The notes: a model not told the origin generated them from the sequence alone. A stretch of 64,000 nucleotides of DNA from Neckera pumila (GCA_963969595.1 OZ018411.1:30763445-30827444); one strand, 5' to 3'. Counted from the first letter of the stretch, positions 1 through 12,396 are shown. Program-made: numbers and translations.

Positions 1-630
1 CAATTTGGACTAATAATGAGAAAGTTATGGACAATCTTAGTTTTTCGGGCAATCTAAGCATCTTCTTGAAAAAATAACTTATAGAATTCATTTTTGAATG
101 CAATTTTTAGAATTTTTCAAAAAAACTTGTCAGACAAGGTTAGATTTTTTTGCTAGAATAATCTCACCATTGGAATTATTGTAATTCAATTCCATCTAAA
201 GGCTATTAACAATTTAATTTTTCCTCCAATCTTGAACCCACCTCTACTTAATAATTTTTTAATGAGTGAAAATTAAGTGCTTTTTTCCTAAATTTTTTTG
301 GTAGATTCTTAATTCAACCACTCAACATAAATAAGTAGAAAATCAAAATCAATAGTGCAAAAAATTTGAATTAAAAAGATTCAAAGCCAAAAAATCTAGT
401 CAAGCAAGGTGGAAAAAAACTTGTTTTCTTCACTTTAAATGCATATATCTTGCAATCTACGTGGTCAAGGTTTTTGAAATTTCTTCCACATATTCATCTA
501 CTAGTCAAGTATAAGATCTTGCAGTTGGATATGCCAAAAAAAAACAATTTTTTTAACTCTTTTTTCTTTGCAATAGAAATGACAGTTTTGAGTGGTTTTT
601 GGTAGGAAAATCACCTTGGTCCTTTAGGGA
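1..630 (-). mobile_element. TTAA-flanked AT-rich element, partial copy 1
   Basis: This is the end of an element that starts before the window. It closes with GGTCCTTTAGGGA followed by TTAA (631-634). Its bases 1-630 read as the reverse complement of 1490-2116, so it is an inverted sister of the next element. No protein is encoded. The end motif and TTAA flank match the family described at 12397-13323. Confidence 0.7.
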
Positions 631-634
631 TTAA

Positions 635-1485
635 AGAGGTCCTTGTTATTCAATCCACTAATTTTTTATTTTGGAAAATTTGCTATATACTACCAGTAAT
701 AAAACATATAAAATTTAAATTCATAATTATAATTAGAGACTATGAATTACTTGGAACAAGTGAAAGAAAAGAAAACAATGGGAAAATATTCTATATCTAT
801 CTTTGATCAAGTAAAATATAGTTATTTCTTCAATTTTGAAGAAAATTTAGTGAAGTGGCTTGCCTATAGAATAAGATAAAGTTATTTGGATGGGCTATTT
901 TAGGATAAATTTAATTTGTTAGAATCACAACATTTTTTAATTTGATCAATGCATAGGGACATCTTTTGTACTATAGCATTTTAGATGGAATATTCTTAAA
1001 TCTTTAGGGTCCAAACATCCAAATTTTGAACAATACATGAATGCAAAGGCATCCCAAGTTTACAAAAATGCATTTTTTCATCCATCAATTTTTTTGAACA
1101 TTCTTGTATTAGTTCTTTAACATTATATAATACAAACAGGTCTAGCCTTTGCTTTTCAAATATTCTATAATTCAAAGAATACAGGTAGGTCTAGCCTCAA
1201 GAAATAACTTTTTTAGTTCAAAAAGTGACCCTTTGTAAATGACTGGAATATAAAATTAAAATTAAAATCTTCAAAAATTACAATGATTAGAACTTAACAT
1301 TTTGAGCTTAAAGAAAAAAAATTCTTGTAAAAGGCACAAAAATTCAATCTACAATTGATTTTAGAAGGAACTTTCAATTTTTGGCTCCAAATTTATTGAA
1401 AAATATTGGTTTGTATACTAATGGATTTAACCTTATGGATATGATTTATAGAGCATGTTTTACAACTATTGTTAGAGAATCATCA
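635..1485. other. AT-rich spacer, no gene seen
   Basis: This stretch separates two inverted copies of the TTAA-flanked element. It contains two short GTAGGTCTAGCCT-like repeats near 1138 and 1185. No coding region or RNA gene is recognisable. Confidence 0.5.
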
Positions 1486-1489
1486 TTAA

Positions 1490-2415
1490 CCCCTAAGGAC
1501 CAAGGTGATTTTCTTACCAAAAACCATGCAAGACTGTCATTTCTATTGCAAAGAGAAAAGAGCTTTAAAAATTATTTTTTCTTGCATATTCAACTATAAG
1601 ATCTCATACTTGACTAGTATATGAATATGTGGAAGAAATTTCAGAAACTTTGACCATACAGATTGTAAGATATATGCATTTAAAGTGAAGAAAACAAGGA
1701 TTTTTGCACCTTGCTTGACTAGATTTTATGGCTTTGAATCTTTTTAGTTCAAATTTTTGTACTATTGATTTTGATTTTCTACTTATTTATGTTAAGTAGT
1801 TGAGTTGAAAATCTAAAAAAAAATGAATTAGGAAAAAAACATTTACTTTTCACTGAATTAAAAATTATTAAGTAGAGGTGGATTCAAGATTGAAGAAGAA
1901 ACTAAGTAGTTAATAGCTTTTACATGGAATTGAATTACAATAATCCCAATGTTGAGATTGTTCTAGCAAAGAAATACTAAACCTTGTCTAACATTTTTTT
2001 TTGAAAAATTCTAAATACTGCATTCAAAAATGAATTCTACAAGTTATGTTTTCAAGAAGATGTTTAGATTGCCTGGAAAACTAAGATTTTTCATAACTTT
2101 TTCATTATTAGTCCAAATTGAATGAAACAAAACTTCACATATAGACAAAATTATAATCTTTGAGAAAAAAATCTGAAAAAAATATATTTTGACTTTCTGT
2201 GATTTTTTTTGTGCTGCCCGCCGAACTCCATTTTTGCTTATTGTGCCATAACTTTTGCTGTCAAGCATCAACTAAAATAAAAACTATATATTCACAAAGC
2301 TCTCGCTAAAACACACAACTTCAAAAAATCTCAAAAAATATCACTGAAAATTGAGACAATAGGAACCTGCCCAAACCCAACTTGTGTCCCGAGGGGACAA
2401 ATGATCCTTTAGGGG
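1490..2415 (+). mobile_element. TTAA-flanked AT-rich element, copy 2
   Basis: A complete element of about 926 bp. The left end is TTAA then CCCCTAAGGACC; the right end is GATCCTTTAGGGG then TTAA (2416-2419). Just inside the right end lies an internal palindrome around 2382-2400 (GTGTCCCGAGGGGACA). No transposase is encoded, so the element is non-autonomous. Confidence 0.75.
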
Positions 2416-2419
2416 TTAA

Positions 2420-3390
2420 ATTATTCTTCTAAGTTATATTTTATAATAGATCTTCACACTTTTGGAAATCTGGACTATATTAGGTCCTTAAAGGGTTAAA
2501 ATTACAATTTAGACAAGTTTTGGCTTTTAAATAAGTTTTGATTAGTAATAAAAGAGTTCATTTAAGACTAAAAATCTTCGATTTGATAAATGATCATAGT
2601 TGAATATATATAGAATAGCATTGATAATGCTCATAGTTGTAACTTGTAGTGAATTGTACAATAGAATTATAGTTTATTGTTCCTAATGTGAGATTATCAT
2701 ATATCAATGAAATTAAACAATTTAATCCTAAACATTAGTGCAAAAGATTTTCAAGTACGGATGACCTTTTCAAGCTTTATAAGATCTAAAAATGTAGATT
2801 TTTCAATGATTTTGTATATAAAATTTTCTATTGATGTATCTATATTGTTGAATTTAATTTAGTCATATTGCTTATGATCTAATTTTATGCAAGGGTTTTG
2901 TTTTAAAAATTTGGCATATAACGTAATGAATTTTTGTATTTTGAATTCTCGTTCTTAAAACTTGATTTGGATATTCAAAGTGCTTTGTTTTGTTTTTGTA
3001 AGAAAATAAAAAATTAAAGTTTCCCAAGACTAACTCAAACATTCCTTTAAAACTTCTAAAAAAACTAAAAATTATTTTTTTTGCAATTTGGAAATCAAAT
3101 TCTACATCCATATTTCAAAATCTATAATGAAATGGAATTGTTTATATACTATGAAATTCCACACTATAATATACACCTATGCTAAATTTTCAAATTTTTA
3201 TAGCATATTTTGCATTAGATATGAATTTAATTTCCTTCACCTTTGTCTTCCAAATTCAAGGCACATTCTTATCTACATAAAACAAATTTTAAAATTTACG
3301 AACCTATAGGAGACAGGAATAGAAGATAGGAAATTACTTCATAAAATTAAAACTAAACATTAATTCATATTTAATGGCAAAATGGAAGAC
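2420..3390. other. AT-rich intergenic DNA, no gene seen
   Basis: A short segment at 2416-2496 ends with GGTCCTTAAAGGG before another TTAA and may be a remnant of the same family. The rest is AT-rich sequence with only short spurious reading frames. Confidence 0.45.
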
Positions 3391-3393
3391 TTA

Positions 3394-4642
3394 GAGCATC
3401 TCCTACAGCCCTCCAAACAATTTGTTCCTTCAATCGAGATCTGTCTAATTTAACCCCTAAAATACCAAGGCAGTTTCTGGCTCTAAAATCGTAGAAAATT
3501 GCCATTTCTGCTGCTATCACTCCCTAAACAAAAGAAAACTCTTTTTCTAGAATCTAACCATAGGATCTTGAACTTCATTTGTCTTAGTTCATGTGGTAAA
3601 ATTTTTATGAAGTTTAACCGTATGATAGGAAGATATTAGCATTTGAAGTTGGAAAAAGAAGATTTTTGGAACTGCGGCCTGCAATTTCAGATGACTTTGA
3701 CGGCCATATGTGGATTTTTTTTTGCACTATACACCATAAAGTTAAAAAATTTTGTGTTGCACATTTGAGTTGAGAGTTTGGGAAAAAAAATTTAGAATGT
3801 CAAAACTTGATTTTCACATATAAAAAATTGTTAAGTAGAAGTAGGTCCAAAATTGAACAGAACACTAAATCGTTAATAGCTCTTAGGTGGAATTAAAACA
3901 CCATAATCCCAATGGTGAGATTGTTCTTGCAAACAAACTTTACCTTGTGAAAAAAAAAATTTGAAAAATTTTGAAAATTGCATTCAGAAATGAATTCTAA
4001 AAGTCTTTTTTTTTGTAGACACTTAGATTGCTTGAAAAACAAGATTGTCCATAACTTTCTCATATTGAGTCCAAATAGAATGAATCAAAGCTTCAAATGT
4101 AGACAAAAACATGATCTTTGAGGAAAAAAATTGAAAAAAAAAATTCAATTTTTTAAAGTTTTTTTTTCTGCCCGGTGACTTGCTTTTTTTACATCGGGTG
4201 GCATAACTTTCGCTCCCAAGCACTGATTGAAAAAAATTATTTTCTTAGAAAGCTAATATGATTTCCTATCTTCAAAAAAAGGTTCAAAAAATCAGGTCAA
4301 AATTTCAGGTTGTACGAGCCTGCCCGAAATCCCAAGTGTCCCCCGAGGGGACTTTGGTAGTTTAGGGGTTAAAGGAGATGGCCACTTGAATCCCCAACAA
4401 TACAATTCACTAAATATACTTCCAACCAATCACAAGTCACAAATCTTACAAAAGCAATAAGTAAGCTATGACAATTGCTAATCCCAAGAGAAAATATAGC
4501 ATGTAGTGACTGTAAAGGTCTCCTTCAAATATAGATCATTTGGTGTATGAAAGTAAAGGTTGAACCTGACAAACACTACAATTGATTGCTTATCATCCAA
4601 AAATTAGAGGAGGGGATACTTGGAGGGCTGCAGGAGATACTC
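3394..4642. mobile_element. Harbinger/Tourist-like element with nested insertion
   Basis: The terminal inverted repeats run GAGCATCTCCTACAGCCCTC on the left and the reverse complement of GAGTATCTCCTGCAGCCCTC on the right. The direct TTA flanks (3391-3393 and 4643-4645) fit the 3-bp TTA/TAA target duplication of PIF/Harbinger elements. Almost all of the interior is a TTAA-flanked element inserted later (3454-4368), so the original element was only about 330 bp, a MITE size. Confidence 0.65.
3454..4368 (+). mobile_element. TTAA-flanked AT-rich element, copy 3 (nested)
   Basis: It begins CCCCTAAAATACC after TTAA (3450-3453) and ends GTAGTTTAGGGG before TTAA (4369-4372). A long palindrome at 4333-4357 (GTGTCCCCCGAGGGGAC core) lies next to the right end. 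The element sits inside the Harbinger-like MITE, so it is the younger of the two. Confidence 0.75.
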
Positions 4643-4891
4643 TTAGTTGTTCTCTATATATGTGTAAAACTGTACACAGGTCCATTTTTTTAATATTAAA
4701 ATAATATTATATAATTAAAACATATAATAAAATAGAATGTTGTTGAAGGTGTCCCCCAACACAAAATAAGGAAGAAATTTTCAACATCAATTTCTTAAAT
4801 ATAATTTCATCGACTCTGCTGTAGTTCTGAAAGAAAAAGAAAATCCCATTTCGCCCTGGCAGACAGAGGCAGGGAAGCAATGGGCGGGAGG

Positions 4892-4929
4892 CACGTGGGA
4901 ACACGGAATGAGTGACACGTGGGAACACG
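4892..4929 (+). promoter_or_regulatory. Duplicated G-box motif upstream of OEP16-like gene
   Basis: The 14-base string CACGTGGGAACACG occurs twice, at 4892-4905 and 4916-4929. Each holds a CACGTG G-box, which is also an ABRE core. Such paired boxes bind bZIP/bHLH factors in plants and often give light or abscisic-acid responsiveness. They lie about 150 bases before the 5' UTR intron donor, so they are in the promoter or at the very start of the transcript. Confidence 0.55.
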
Positions 4930-5079
4930 CCGGCACTCGCAGCCCGGCAGTCGCCACTCCATAGAAGCCCCTTCGGTCTCCCGCTCACAATCTCCCTCTT
5001 CGCATTCTCGCATTCTCGCACTCTACTCGCTCACCCCGCGAAATCGTCCTCCCATCCTTCCGCTTCGTCTCGATCTCAG

Positions 5080-5410
5080 GTACAGTACTGGAAGCCTTCC
5101 TTGTGGACGGTGGTCATTCTGGCAGATTTCTTGCTCGCCTTCTGCGTACGCGTTAGGTTTCCAGCTGCTAGGTTTGGCTAGTGGGAGCCATTTGCGTGCT
5201 GGTTGTGGGAGAGGGTTGAACTTAGGGTGGAGCGGGAGAAACCGGGAACCATTTCTTCTGTCCATGTGGTTTCTGGCCTGGGTGGATTCTTCGGGGATAA
5301 TTGTGCAGAGGTTCTTGATCGGGGGTTTGGGTTTGGAAAGGTTATTGGCGCTCCCCTTTGACTTAGTTTGGCGATCTGTGGTTTTGAAGTGTGGTGATTG
5401 GAAAGTGCAG
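5080..5410 (+). other. Intron in the 5' UTR of the OEP16-like gene
   Basis: A donor CTCAG|GTACAG at 5079/5080 and an acceptor GTGCAG ending at 5410 bracket a roughly 331-bp intron. The start codon lies ten bases after it. Frames open inside this region have no recognisable homology and are considered spurious. Confidence 0.6.
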
Positions 5411-5419
5411 GTATTCAAG

Positions 5420-6119
5420 ATGGTGACCGCTCGCGTGAACGCGTCCGTGGATACTCCCCACGCAGACTTCTTGGTCGACTTGGGTCACCCATTGTTGAAC
5501 CGTGTTGTGGACGGATTGGTGAAGGTTGGAGGAGTGGGCGCTTTGCATGCCGCTTCTCAAGATACCTACAAATTTCTGCTGCAAGGTAATTCGTTCTCGG
5601 TGTATTGTATGTATTGTCTAACCATTTGCGGTACGTGTTGATTAAGTGTGGTTGATGTGGGATGGTTTTACCGACTTTGTGTTTCGAAATGCGCAGAGGA
5701 GACGAGTAAGAAGTCGTTGGAGAAGACTGCCCAGCGCATGGGCAAGGAGGCCGTGCAGTGGGGTCTTGTCGCGGGGGTTTACACCGGCATGACATACGGC
5801 ATGCAGGAGGCTCGTGGCGTGCACGATTGGGTAAGTTTTACTCATTCTTAAGGGCGTTTGAGTGGAGGAAACCGCTGTGCTTTTTGGAAATATGTGCGGT
5901 TCAGACATTGAAATTTGGTGTCTGATTGATATGGTGATCATCAGTACTGACATGCTTCGGAATTGGCGGTTGCAGAAAAATGCGTTGTTGGGAGGAGCCT
6001 TGACAGGCGCTGCTTTGTCTTTGACGGAGCCCAACCCCCGTAGTGACCGAATTGTGCGTGGGGCCATCACGGGTGGTGCAATCGCCACTGCTGCTGAGTT
6101 CTTGCGCAGCCTCACCTAG
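5420..6119 (+). CDS. OEP16: OEP16-like outer envelope channel (PRAT family)
   Basis: Three coding exons (5420-5585, 5697-5830, 5976-6119) join in frame to a 147-residue protein, close to the usual size of plant OEP16 (about 148). All junctions are GT-AG. The family forms a cation- and amino-acid-selective pore in the outer chloroplast envelope and belongs to the preprotein and amino-acid transporter (Tim17/22/23-related) group. Visible family features are DLGHPLLNRVVDG near residue 20, then KEAVQWGLVAGVYTGMTYG (72-90), RGVHDWKNALLGGALTGAA (95-113) and a last glycine/alanine helix IVRGAITGGAIATAAEFL (126-143). These fit four short helices with a PRAT-type glycine pattern. The start follows the 5' UTR intron and is the first ATG in frame with the family N terminus. 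The exact paralogue (OEP16-1, -2 or -3) is not decided; the overall pattern is nearest OEP16-1. Confidence 0.9.
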
Positions 6120-7205
6120 ATTTGACTAGTCTGAGATGGTGTAAAGCACATTTTTTGTGTAGTATGTGTGATACCGCATTAGAGACTTCATTTCATTCCA
6201 TTACTTTGGCACCGACTGAGCGGAAATGTATTTGTTGCCTTTCCTGTTGGCTTCTGTATGACATGTTGAAATCCAGGTTTACGTTTCACTTACCTGTTCT
6301 GAAAAGGTTTATAAACTGTTCTAAGTACCATCTGTTCTATGTGAACTTGTGGCCATCTTCGTGACTTTCACTTTGTTGCCAGATTGAAATAGACGTGAAC
6401 CTCGCGTTCTTACATACTCTGCAGTTAAATGTGAACGTTTTCTTCAATTTCGATACTCTTGCGCGAGTCCCTTCTCCACAATTAGGCCTAACAATAGAGA
6501 TAGTTCCATTATATATCCCGATTGCAAGGTGTACTGCAAAAGAATGTTTTTGCAAATTTGCAATTCATATTCATCTAAATTCATTTCACAAGAATTCAGC
6601 CTAATTCAGCGGAAAAAACCAGGCGTATGATGATCATTGATAAAAATTAAAGACAGAAATATGAGTGGCAGAGTTTGACGTTCAATAGTTGTACCATCAA
6701 TGTAGGGTAGAAGCTTCAATGTGATACTTCTTCAGGGGCTCTGTAATATGGATTGCTTGGCTAGACCGCAATGCGATCTGCTTTTATAACAGCCCATGGT
6801 GCCTCACTGCCTTCTGTGCGCTGCATCTTGCGGCGCTCCTGCATTCTACCTTCTGGGTCTTAGTGTCTTGTGGTCCTTGTGGTCCTTTGTTTTGTCTTCC
6901 GACCAGTTCTACCTTCCGGATCTTAGTGTCTTGTGGTTCTTTGTTTTGTCTTCCGACAAGGCCACTTGTGACTGGTTTTATTGTCAATTGTTTGTCTTGC
7001 AATAAAATTTCGTTTCATTTGTTTCAAAAAATAAAATATAAAAATAAAAATAAAAATAACAGCCCATGGTAGCTTCAGAAACTTGAACAAGTTTTATGGA
7101 AGGAAGCCTCATGGGTGGCCTGGTTCAAAACCACAAAGCTGTGTGGCCACATAGCTTGTCAAAAGCTTTCTTGACAAAGGAGGCACCTTCCTCTGGTGAG
7201 TTGAC
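6120..7205. other. 3' flank of OEP16 gene with short repeats
   Basis: No further gene is seen. At about 6845-6962 a unit of roughly 60 bases is present twice in tandem (TTCTACCTTC, CTTAGTGTCTTGTGGT and TTTGTTTTGTCTTCCGAC in each). A run of AAAATA units follows at 7026-7057. The sequence resembles decayed repetitive DNA. Confidence 0.5.
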
Positions 7206-7208
7206 AAC

Positions 7209-7460
7209 ATATGGCTCCAATCAAATTTCTTTGGTGAAAGAACTTGTCTTTTGATGAGTTGGAATTTGACTAACTCAACATATGGCTCCAATCAAATTTC
7301 TTTGGTGAAAGAACTTGTCTTTTGATGAGTTGGAATTTGACTCACCCTGAGATGGGTACTTTCAACATATGGCTCCAATCGAATTTCTTTGGTGAAAGAA
7401 CTTGTCTTTTGATGAGCTGGAATTTGACTCACCCTAAGATGGGTACTTCCAACTAGTGTG
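7209..7460 (+). repeat. Tandem repeat, three units of 71-87 bp
   Basis: Units start at 7209, 7280 and 7367, each opening with ATATGGCTCCAATC and containing TTTCTTTGGTGAAAGAACTT. The second and third carry an extra CACCCTGAGATGGGTACTT-type tail that the first lacks. The repeat is non-coding. Confidence 0.8.
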
Positions 7461-8048
7461 GCAATGGTGCACCTTGGGCTTCGGGTCTTTTTTATAGCAG
7501 TGAATTAGCCATGTCTTCCTCAGTGTTGCTTTCTCTCCCTGGGCTGGATTGTTATAAAATGTTCCTTAGAAGATGTTTTTTGAAAATGAAGGTTCTGTGT
7601 ACTTTTTCTTTATCAATGGAATTCGTCCATGTGTTTCAAGAAAGGAAAAGCAAAAATAGAATGTAGGGTAGAAGTGGCAACTTTCAGTGAAGTTGATAAG
7701 ATCCACTTTGCAAAATGGATGGAAAATCTGTTGACTATCGCTAATATAACTTCTCATCACTCTTCAATAAAGACCAACGAAACAGAACAAATAAGTAGTA
7801 GAATAAGTGGTAAAATGAGGAAGGGACTTCCAGCTAGTCCCAAATGATGTCAACTCAGGGTCCCTACTTTCATCCCAAAGACTGGTTTCTTCAACATCCT
7901 GCATAAATAAATAAAGCCAGATTCGTACATAATCATTTGAATGTCTACTCCTCGTAACTAAGTCATTATGTAACATTTGATCCATTACAATGAATGAATG
8001 CTTTGAGGCCTGGTTGCAGTCAAGAAAATCGAAGTTGAAGTTCAAAGT
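7461..8048. other. Intergenic DNA and 3' flank of the GDSL gene
   Basis: No coding region is recognised. The right part should carry the 3' UTR of the GDSL gene, which is read on the minus strand. Confidence 0.45.
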
Positions 8049-10774
8049 TCAAAGTTCAAGAGCCGCAAGTTGTTGTATGTTCATCGGAGATATGTCGCTA
8101 GGAGGCCCATCAAATGACCGTTTTCCAATATCCTTATTGACAGCTTCAGTGGGATGAAAAGGATCCCAAAAAACGAACTGATCTCGATTTTGACAAATCT
8201 TGTCGACAAGAGGCAAACAAGGGACTTCACCTTTGTACTTTCCTCCTCCACAACAGCCGATGTTCGACACGGAGTAGCCTGCCACAACATTGGCGGACAC
8301 ACTTGAATACCGGTACACATGAGATAGGCTATAGATAAAACACAGCCATCTATGGGAGGATGAAATTGTCCCATGTCATATGTCACTCTTTCCTCCTTCC
8401 CAAGGATCTGGAAACCAATGAGCCATTGTCATTCCATATTACCGTATGGTACCCAGAGCTTTATTTTTAATTTTGATTAGATTTCACTGATTTGGCATGA
8501 CTAACTGAACTGCTACTCAAAAATGCTATGAATGTATCATTCAACTATTAGCGTCGTCAAGCTTGGACCTCTTACCTCGAGCATGAGGGTTCTCGATGGC
8601 GTCCAGAACTCCATCATATACGTTTCCATATAAGAAGAGAGAGCCTGGCAGCGTCTGAGTGAGCTCCTGTAGAAGAGACTTCAAAGCCGCATTGAAGACC
8701 ACCACCATCTCATTTTCAGGTGCAACGCAGCGGCCATCGGGACTTCCTAATGCTAGGCGTGAAGGAATGCATCCCACAGGACCCACGTTTGACACCAATA
8801 CCTTCCGGGCACCCAAGTGGTACATGCTCTGCAACATAAACAAAACTCGACCATGTAGAAAAATTCTGGGTGCACAACTTGACAATATGCAAGGAACACT
8901 CAGCGATTTCTCAGGCTGTGAAAGTCAATTTATTTTAAACTATTTGATTATTAATTAGGAAACTTCTATGATTTTAATCTACTACAACAGACTGAGTATA
9001 TATATGTTATAGCTTCCATAGTGTTTCTAGAAAGTAGACCAGCCAAATCACATGAAGAAGTGCAGCATTCTGGCAAGGTGGCAAAATCTTGCAACGGATT
9101 GATCAGCCTAATCGTACCGTCAGTTGGGTCTTGAACGTCGCCACGAGAAGCTGCGCAAATTGGGATGGCGTGTATTGGATCCTCGTTGCATTCTTGTTGG
9201 GTAGTAGATAGTTGTTGATGTAGTCATTGCTCCCATGGACGACTGCAAATAAAGACTTTCGGAGTAGATTAGTGGCGCCAGCTCCTCCAAGCAGAGCATT
9301 CAGTTCGAGTACGGTTTGTTGGAATAGCGAAATCTGCTTGTTGAATGACAGCCGCTCAATCTGCAACATGTCATTCTCAGCATCATCAATATGAGCCCCA
9401 CTGCATCACTTCTAATTCAAAGGACGTTTCTTGCGGCTTTTAAAGGAAATCACTGACTGAATGTAATGGGATGGAAGGATCTGATGACAACGTGACCTCT
9501 AAGCTCTGACATACATATATGTAAACTGGCTAACAAGTTATGATATAAACAGCTAAATAAATCCCTAAAAATGGTGAAGTGCATGTAAAATCAACATGGT
9601 CATATTCGCCACATTGGTGGAATTCCAAGAAATTGGCACCCATGGCGCAATGCAACAACAAGAAACTGGGGCACTATTGAGATTCCCAAACATAACCTCG
9701 AGTCGTCTGGCTTCCGCACATTTTAAGAGGTTTCAGAGCTGTGGGCACTGAAATGCCACATTCTTGGCACTATGGAATTTGACATAAAAAAACAATAATA
9801 AAAAAAATCCTTATCCAGGTTTTGGACGATCGACCGCACTCTGAAAGAAATGCGCCAATCTCAAGAGTTTGAGGTTCAACGGTGGGTAAATGAACTCACA
9901 TAGTTTGCGCCAGTTGCATCAAGAATCCCTCCTGCACCAGAAGCATAGTTCAATCCCTTCAAAATAGCAGAGCCCTTGCTTGTAGGAGCCATGGATGGGG
10001 GCGGATATGGTAGACGTATGTAATCACCTGCCACTCAGACAATTCTTGTTAATGCATGCTTTGTTACTTACACTGTGAAAGTCTGATGAATCGAATACGA
10101 TACATTTAGAAACCGAAGAGAACGCATATATAGTATTTTCTGCAGAGCCAAGTCTAAAGCGTGTACCAGATTTAACGGGATACAACAGGTACACTCTAAC
10201 CCCTTACTGTGACTGCTACGAAGACAGTCATAGTGAAGGTCAAAAGTTTGAATGTAAGACAAGTTTGCTCCAGTCAATATTAATGTGACAAGTGGGCAAG
10301 ATATTCCAGAATGTCACCGAGAGAGTCAGATTAAAAAGTCCGGTCGGAGTGTAATCCCCACTGGTCAAGATGACTTGCCTCTCTTTAAAAAGAATATATT
10401 CTAGTGCTTCAGAGCCGTAGCCTCGAAAACAAAGCTCAAAAAATTGAAAGTGAGCCTCCAGATGAACATTACCAGTGGCCCGCCCGCATTATGACCACAA
10501 GAAATGAGATACAAGACTTACCCAATACATCGAGAGTGTGTTTGCCATTGCAGAAGCGACCTGTGGCACGGTGGGTTGGAAAATCGATCCCGTTCGGGGG
10601 GAGATTAGCTTTAGCAAGAGCCAAAGTGATGTAGTTGTTTTGTCCACTATCCACCAAGGAGTCCCCGAAAATAAAGAAAGCCGGAAACAGAGGTTGCGCA
10701 GTCACACTCAGTTGCTGCGAGTAGTACTGCAACAGAACGATCAGCAGCATCAGACGATGACGAAGCCCAGCCAT
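8049..10774 (-). CDS. GDSL/SGNH esterase-lipase, secreted
   Basis: Five minus-strand exons (10774-10522, 10027-9900, 9360-9118, 8828-8576, 8278-8049) join with GT-AG borders to 368 residues, the usual length of plant GDSL lipases. These enzymes hydrolyse ester bonds of lipids, cutin precursors or acylated sugars, mostly in the cell wall or apoplast. Residues 1-27 are a hydrophobic signal peptide. Block I FIFGDSLVDSG holds the nucleophile Ser39; block II GLNYASGAGG is at 109-118; block III VVHGSNDYINN has Asn172; block V FWDPFHPTEAVN has Asp331 and His334. The phases (1, 0, 0, 1) agree at every junction. The start MAGLRHRL is preferred over an ATG 45 bases upstream because the signal peptide follows directly. 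A CATAAAAG box on the minus strand near 10972-10979 could be its TATA element. The gene appears intact; the substrate cannot be told from sequence. Confidence 0.9.
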
Positions 10775-11590
10775 TCCTAACCAGCTCGATCGCCGAGCTA
10801 GGTAGCAGGCCTCCACCACCTTCTCGATCGATCAGACTAACTAGCTATGACTCTCGAATACCAGACTCCGAAACGGACTTCAGCAAGACCAAAAGAGTAC
10901 TAGCTCATGATCACTGGTACTCCACTGTGACCATGGTGAGCACAAACACCTGAGCTATTGAAGCCAATTCTCTTTTATGCCAACCGCTTCCATCCAAGCT
11001 CCATGCTCGATCGCAGTTAAGTTAAAGCAAACGCGGAGAAGAGTGAATGCAATGCCCATTTGAGTACGAGGTTGCACGCGCATGCCATCTCCAAAACAGC
11101 TCCTGAAACGTACACGACTTGGATGGCAGCTCAAAGCGAAACGGCGAATTGATCAGGCTTCGTATACAGAGCCACAGTGGGTTGACTGGGTTCCAGGGAC
11201 TGAATGGGCAATTTCAGTGATCAGAACGGGTTCAGGATTTTTAGTCAAATGTTCATTTTTGGAAGATTTGTTTTTAATTTCCACTGGAGGGCATGAAAAA
11301 ATTAAGTAGAAACTGAGCGAAATTTAGCCAGTTTTGGGATGCAGAATTTCAGATTTGAGCCCCACTGAGTGTCCTTGCCTGCCTTGCCTTGTCCAACTGT
11401 ACAGCTGCAGTGTCTTGTCAGTTGTCACTTTGATTAATTAGAGCTGTGTCTCATTAATTAAACCTGCACCAGCATGTCACTGAATTTGAAGACTGCCAGG
11501 TGCAAATTAAATCAGTTAATTAATTACAGGTCCTGGTCATGATCTTAAAATTGATCTTCCAAGTTCCTGAAGACTTCCTGGTGCTTCTTT
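10775..11590. other. Upstream region of the GDSL gene, no gene seen
   Basis: This holds the probable promoter of the minus-strand GDSL gene. Farther right it is rich in TTAATTA strings (11430-11525). No coding region is recognised. Confidence 0.5.
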
Positions 11591-11592
11591 AG

Positions 11593-11975
11593 ACCATCTG
11601 CAATGCAGTCACGGTACGTGGCCCAGTATCGGAATAGCTAACTTTTGAATGCTAAACAATTAGGATTTGAAAATTGTCTTATTAGAAGCGCATTGGAAAG
11701 AACTTGGAGAAGGAACAAAAAAATTTCAAACTAGACAGTGGACAAGTACTTCAAAAGCAAGGTACAAATCTGAAATTATAGAGATCTTAGTAAATTACGA
11801 TTACCAAAGCAACATTTGGCCATTGACCCTCCACATTTGAAGATTTTTAGAGGGTCACTGCAAAAATCCGGGCAACTGCAAAATTTTGGGGATACAAGTG
11901 GCCATCCCCTCTACATTAGATGGATCTAGATTAAAAGAGCCTGGCTATTTGGAGGGCTATAGGAGATGCTCTAAG
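11593..11975 (+). repeat. Dispersed repeat with GACCATCTGC...GAGATGCTC ends
   Basis: Bases 11593-11840 recur in the same orientation at about 23938-24185, with shared strings such as GCTAACTTTTGAATGCTAAA. The left end GACCATCTGC and the right end, which reads GAGCATCTCC on the other strand, resemble the termini of the Harbinger-like element at 3394-4642. This suggests a related, more decayed MITE. Confidence 0.55.
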
Positions 11976-12392
11976 GGCCTCCATACATGTATCGGTGGGT
12001 AGGTATGGTCAACAATGCCAAAATATAAAAGGCACTTTTATATTTCTTCTACAATGTGAGATATAAGGAAATCGGTAGAATTCTCCTCCTCCTTCCACGC
12101 TTACCGATCATCGATGGTACTATATTTGTCTACTAGTTGCTTTTTCTACCCATCGAGCCAACATATAAGCCTGCCCTAAGAGCATCGCCACCCATTCATT
12201 GCCAAGCTCCTGGGCCAGGGTTAGGATGGGGCTGGCAAGACAAAGCGAGCCACTTATTCATGGGAAAGGGACAAAAGAAGACCGGTCACTCCAAAATGAG
12301 CTCTCCAAACACTAGCTCCTCATCCCCACTACGCTTTGACCTAGAATTGATCTTGTCAGCTTTGTTGGTTCGTGGCCATTTCTTAATTATTT
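11976..12392. other. Intergenic DNA, no gene seen
   Basis: An 88-codon open frame at 12137-12403 has no recognisable domain and runs into the end of the next mobile element. It is treated as chance. Confidence 0.45.
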
Positions 12393-12396
12393 TTAA

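Noticed and set aside
4919..5641. A 240-codon open frame across the OEP16 5' UTR and first exon
   Set aside because: It runs through the 5' UTR intron in a frame that only joins the OEP16 frame in exon 1. The family start at 5420 fits the known N terminus better.
5642..6115. Long minus-strand frame opposite the OEP16 exons
   Set aside because: It is the antisense shadow of conserved exons and introns and shows no domain.
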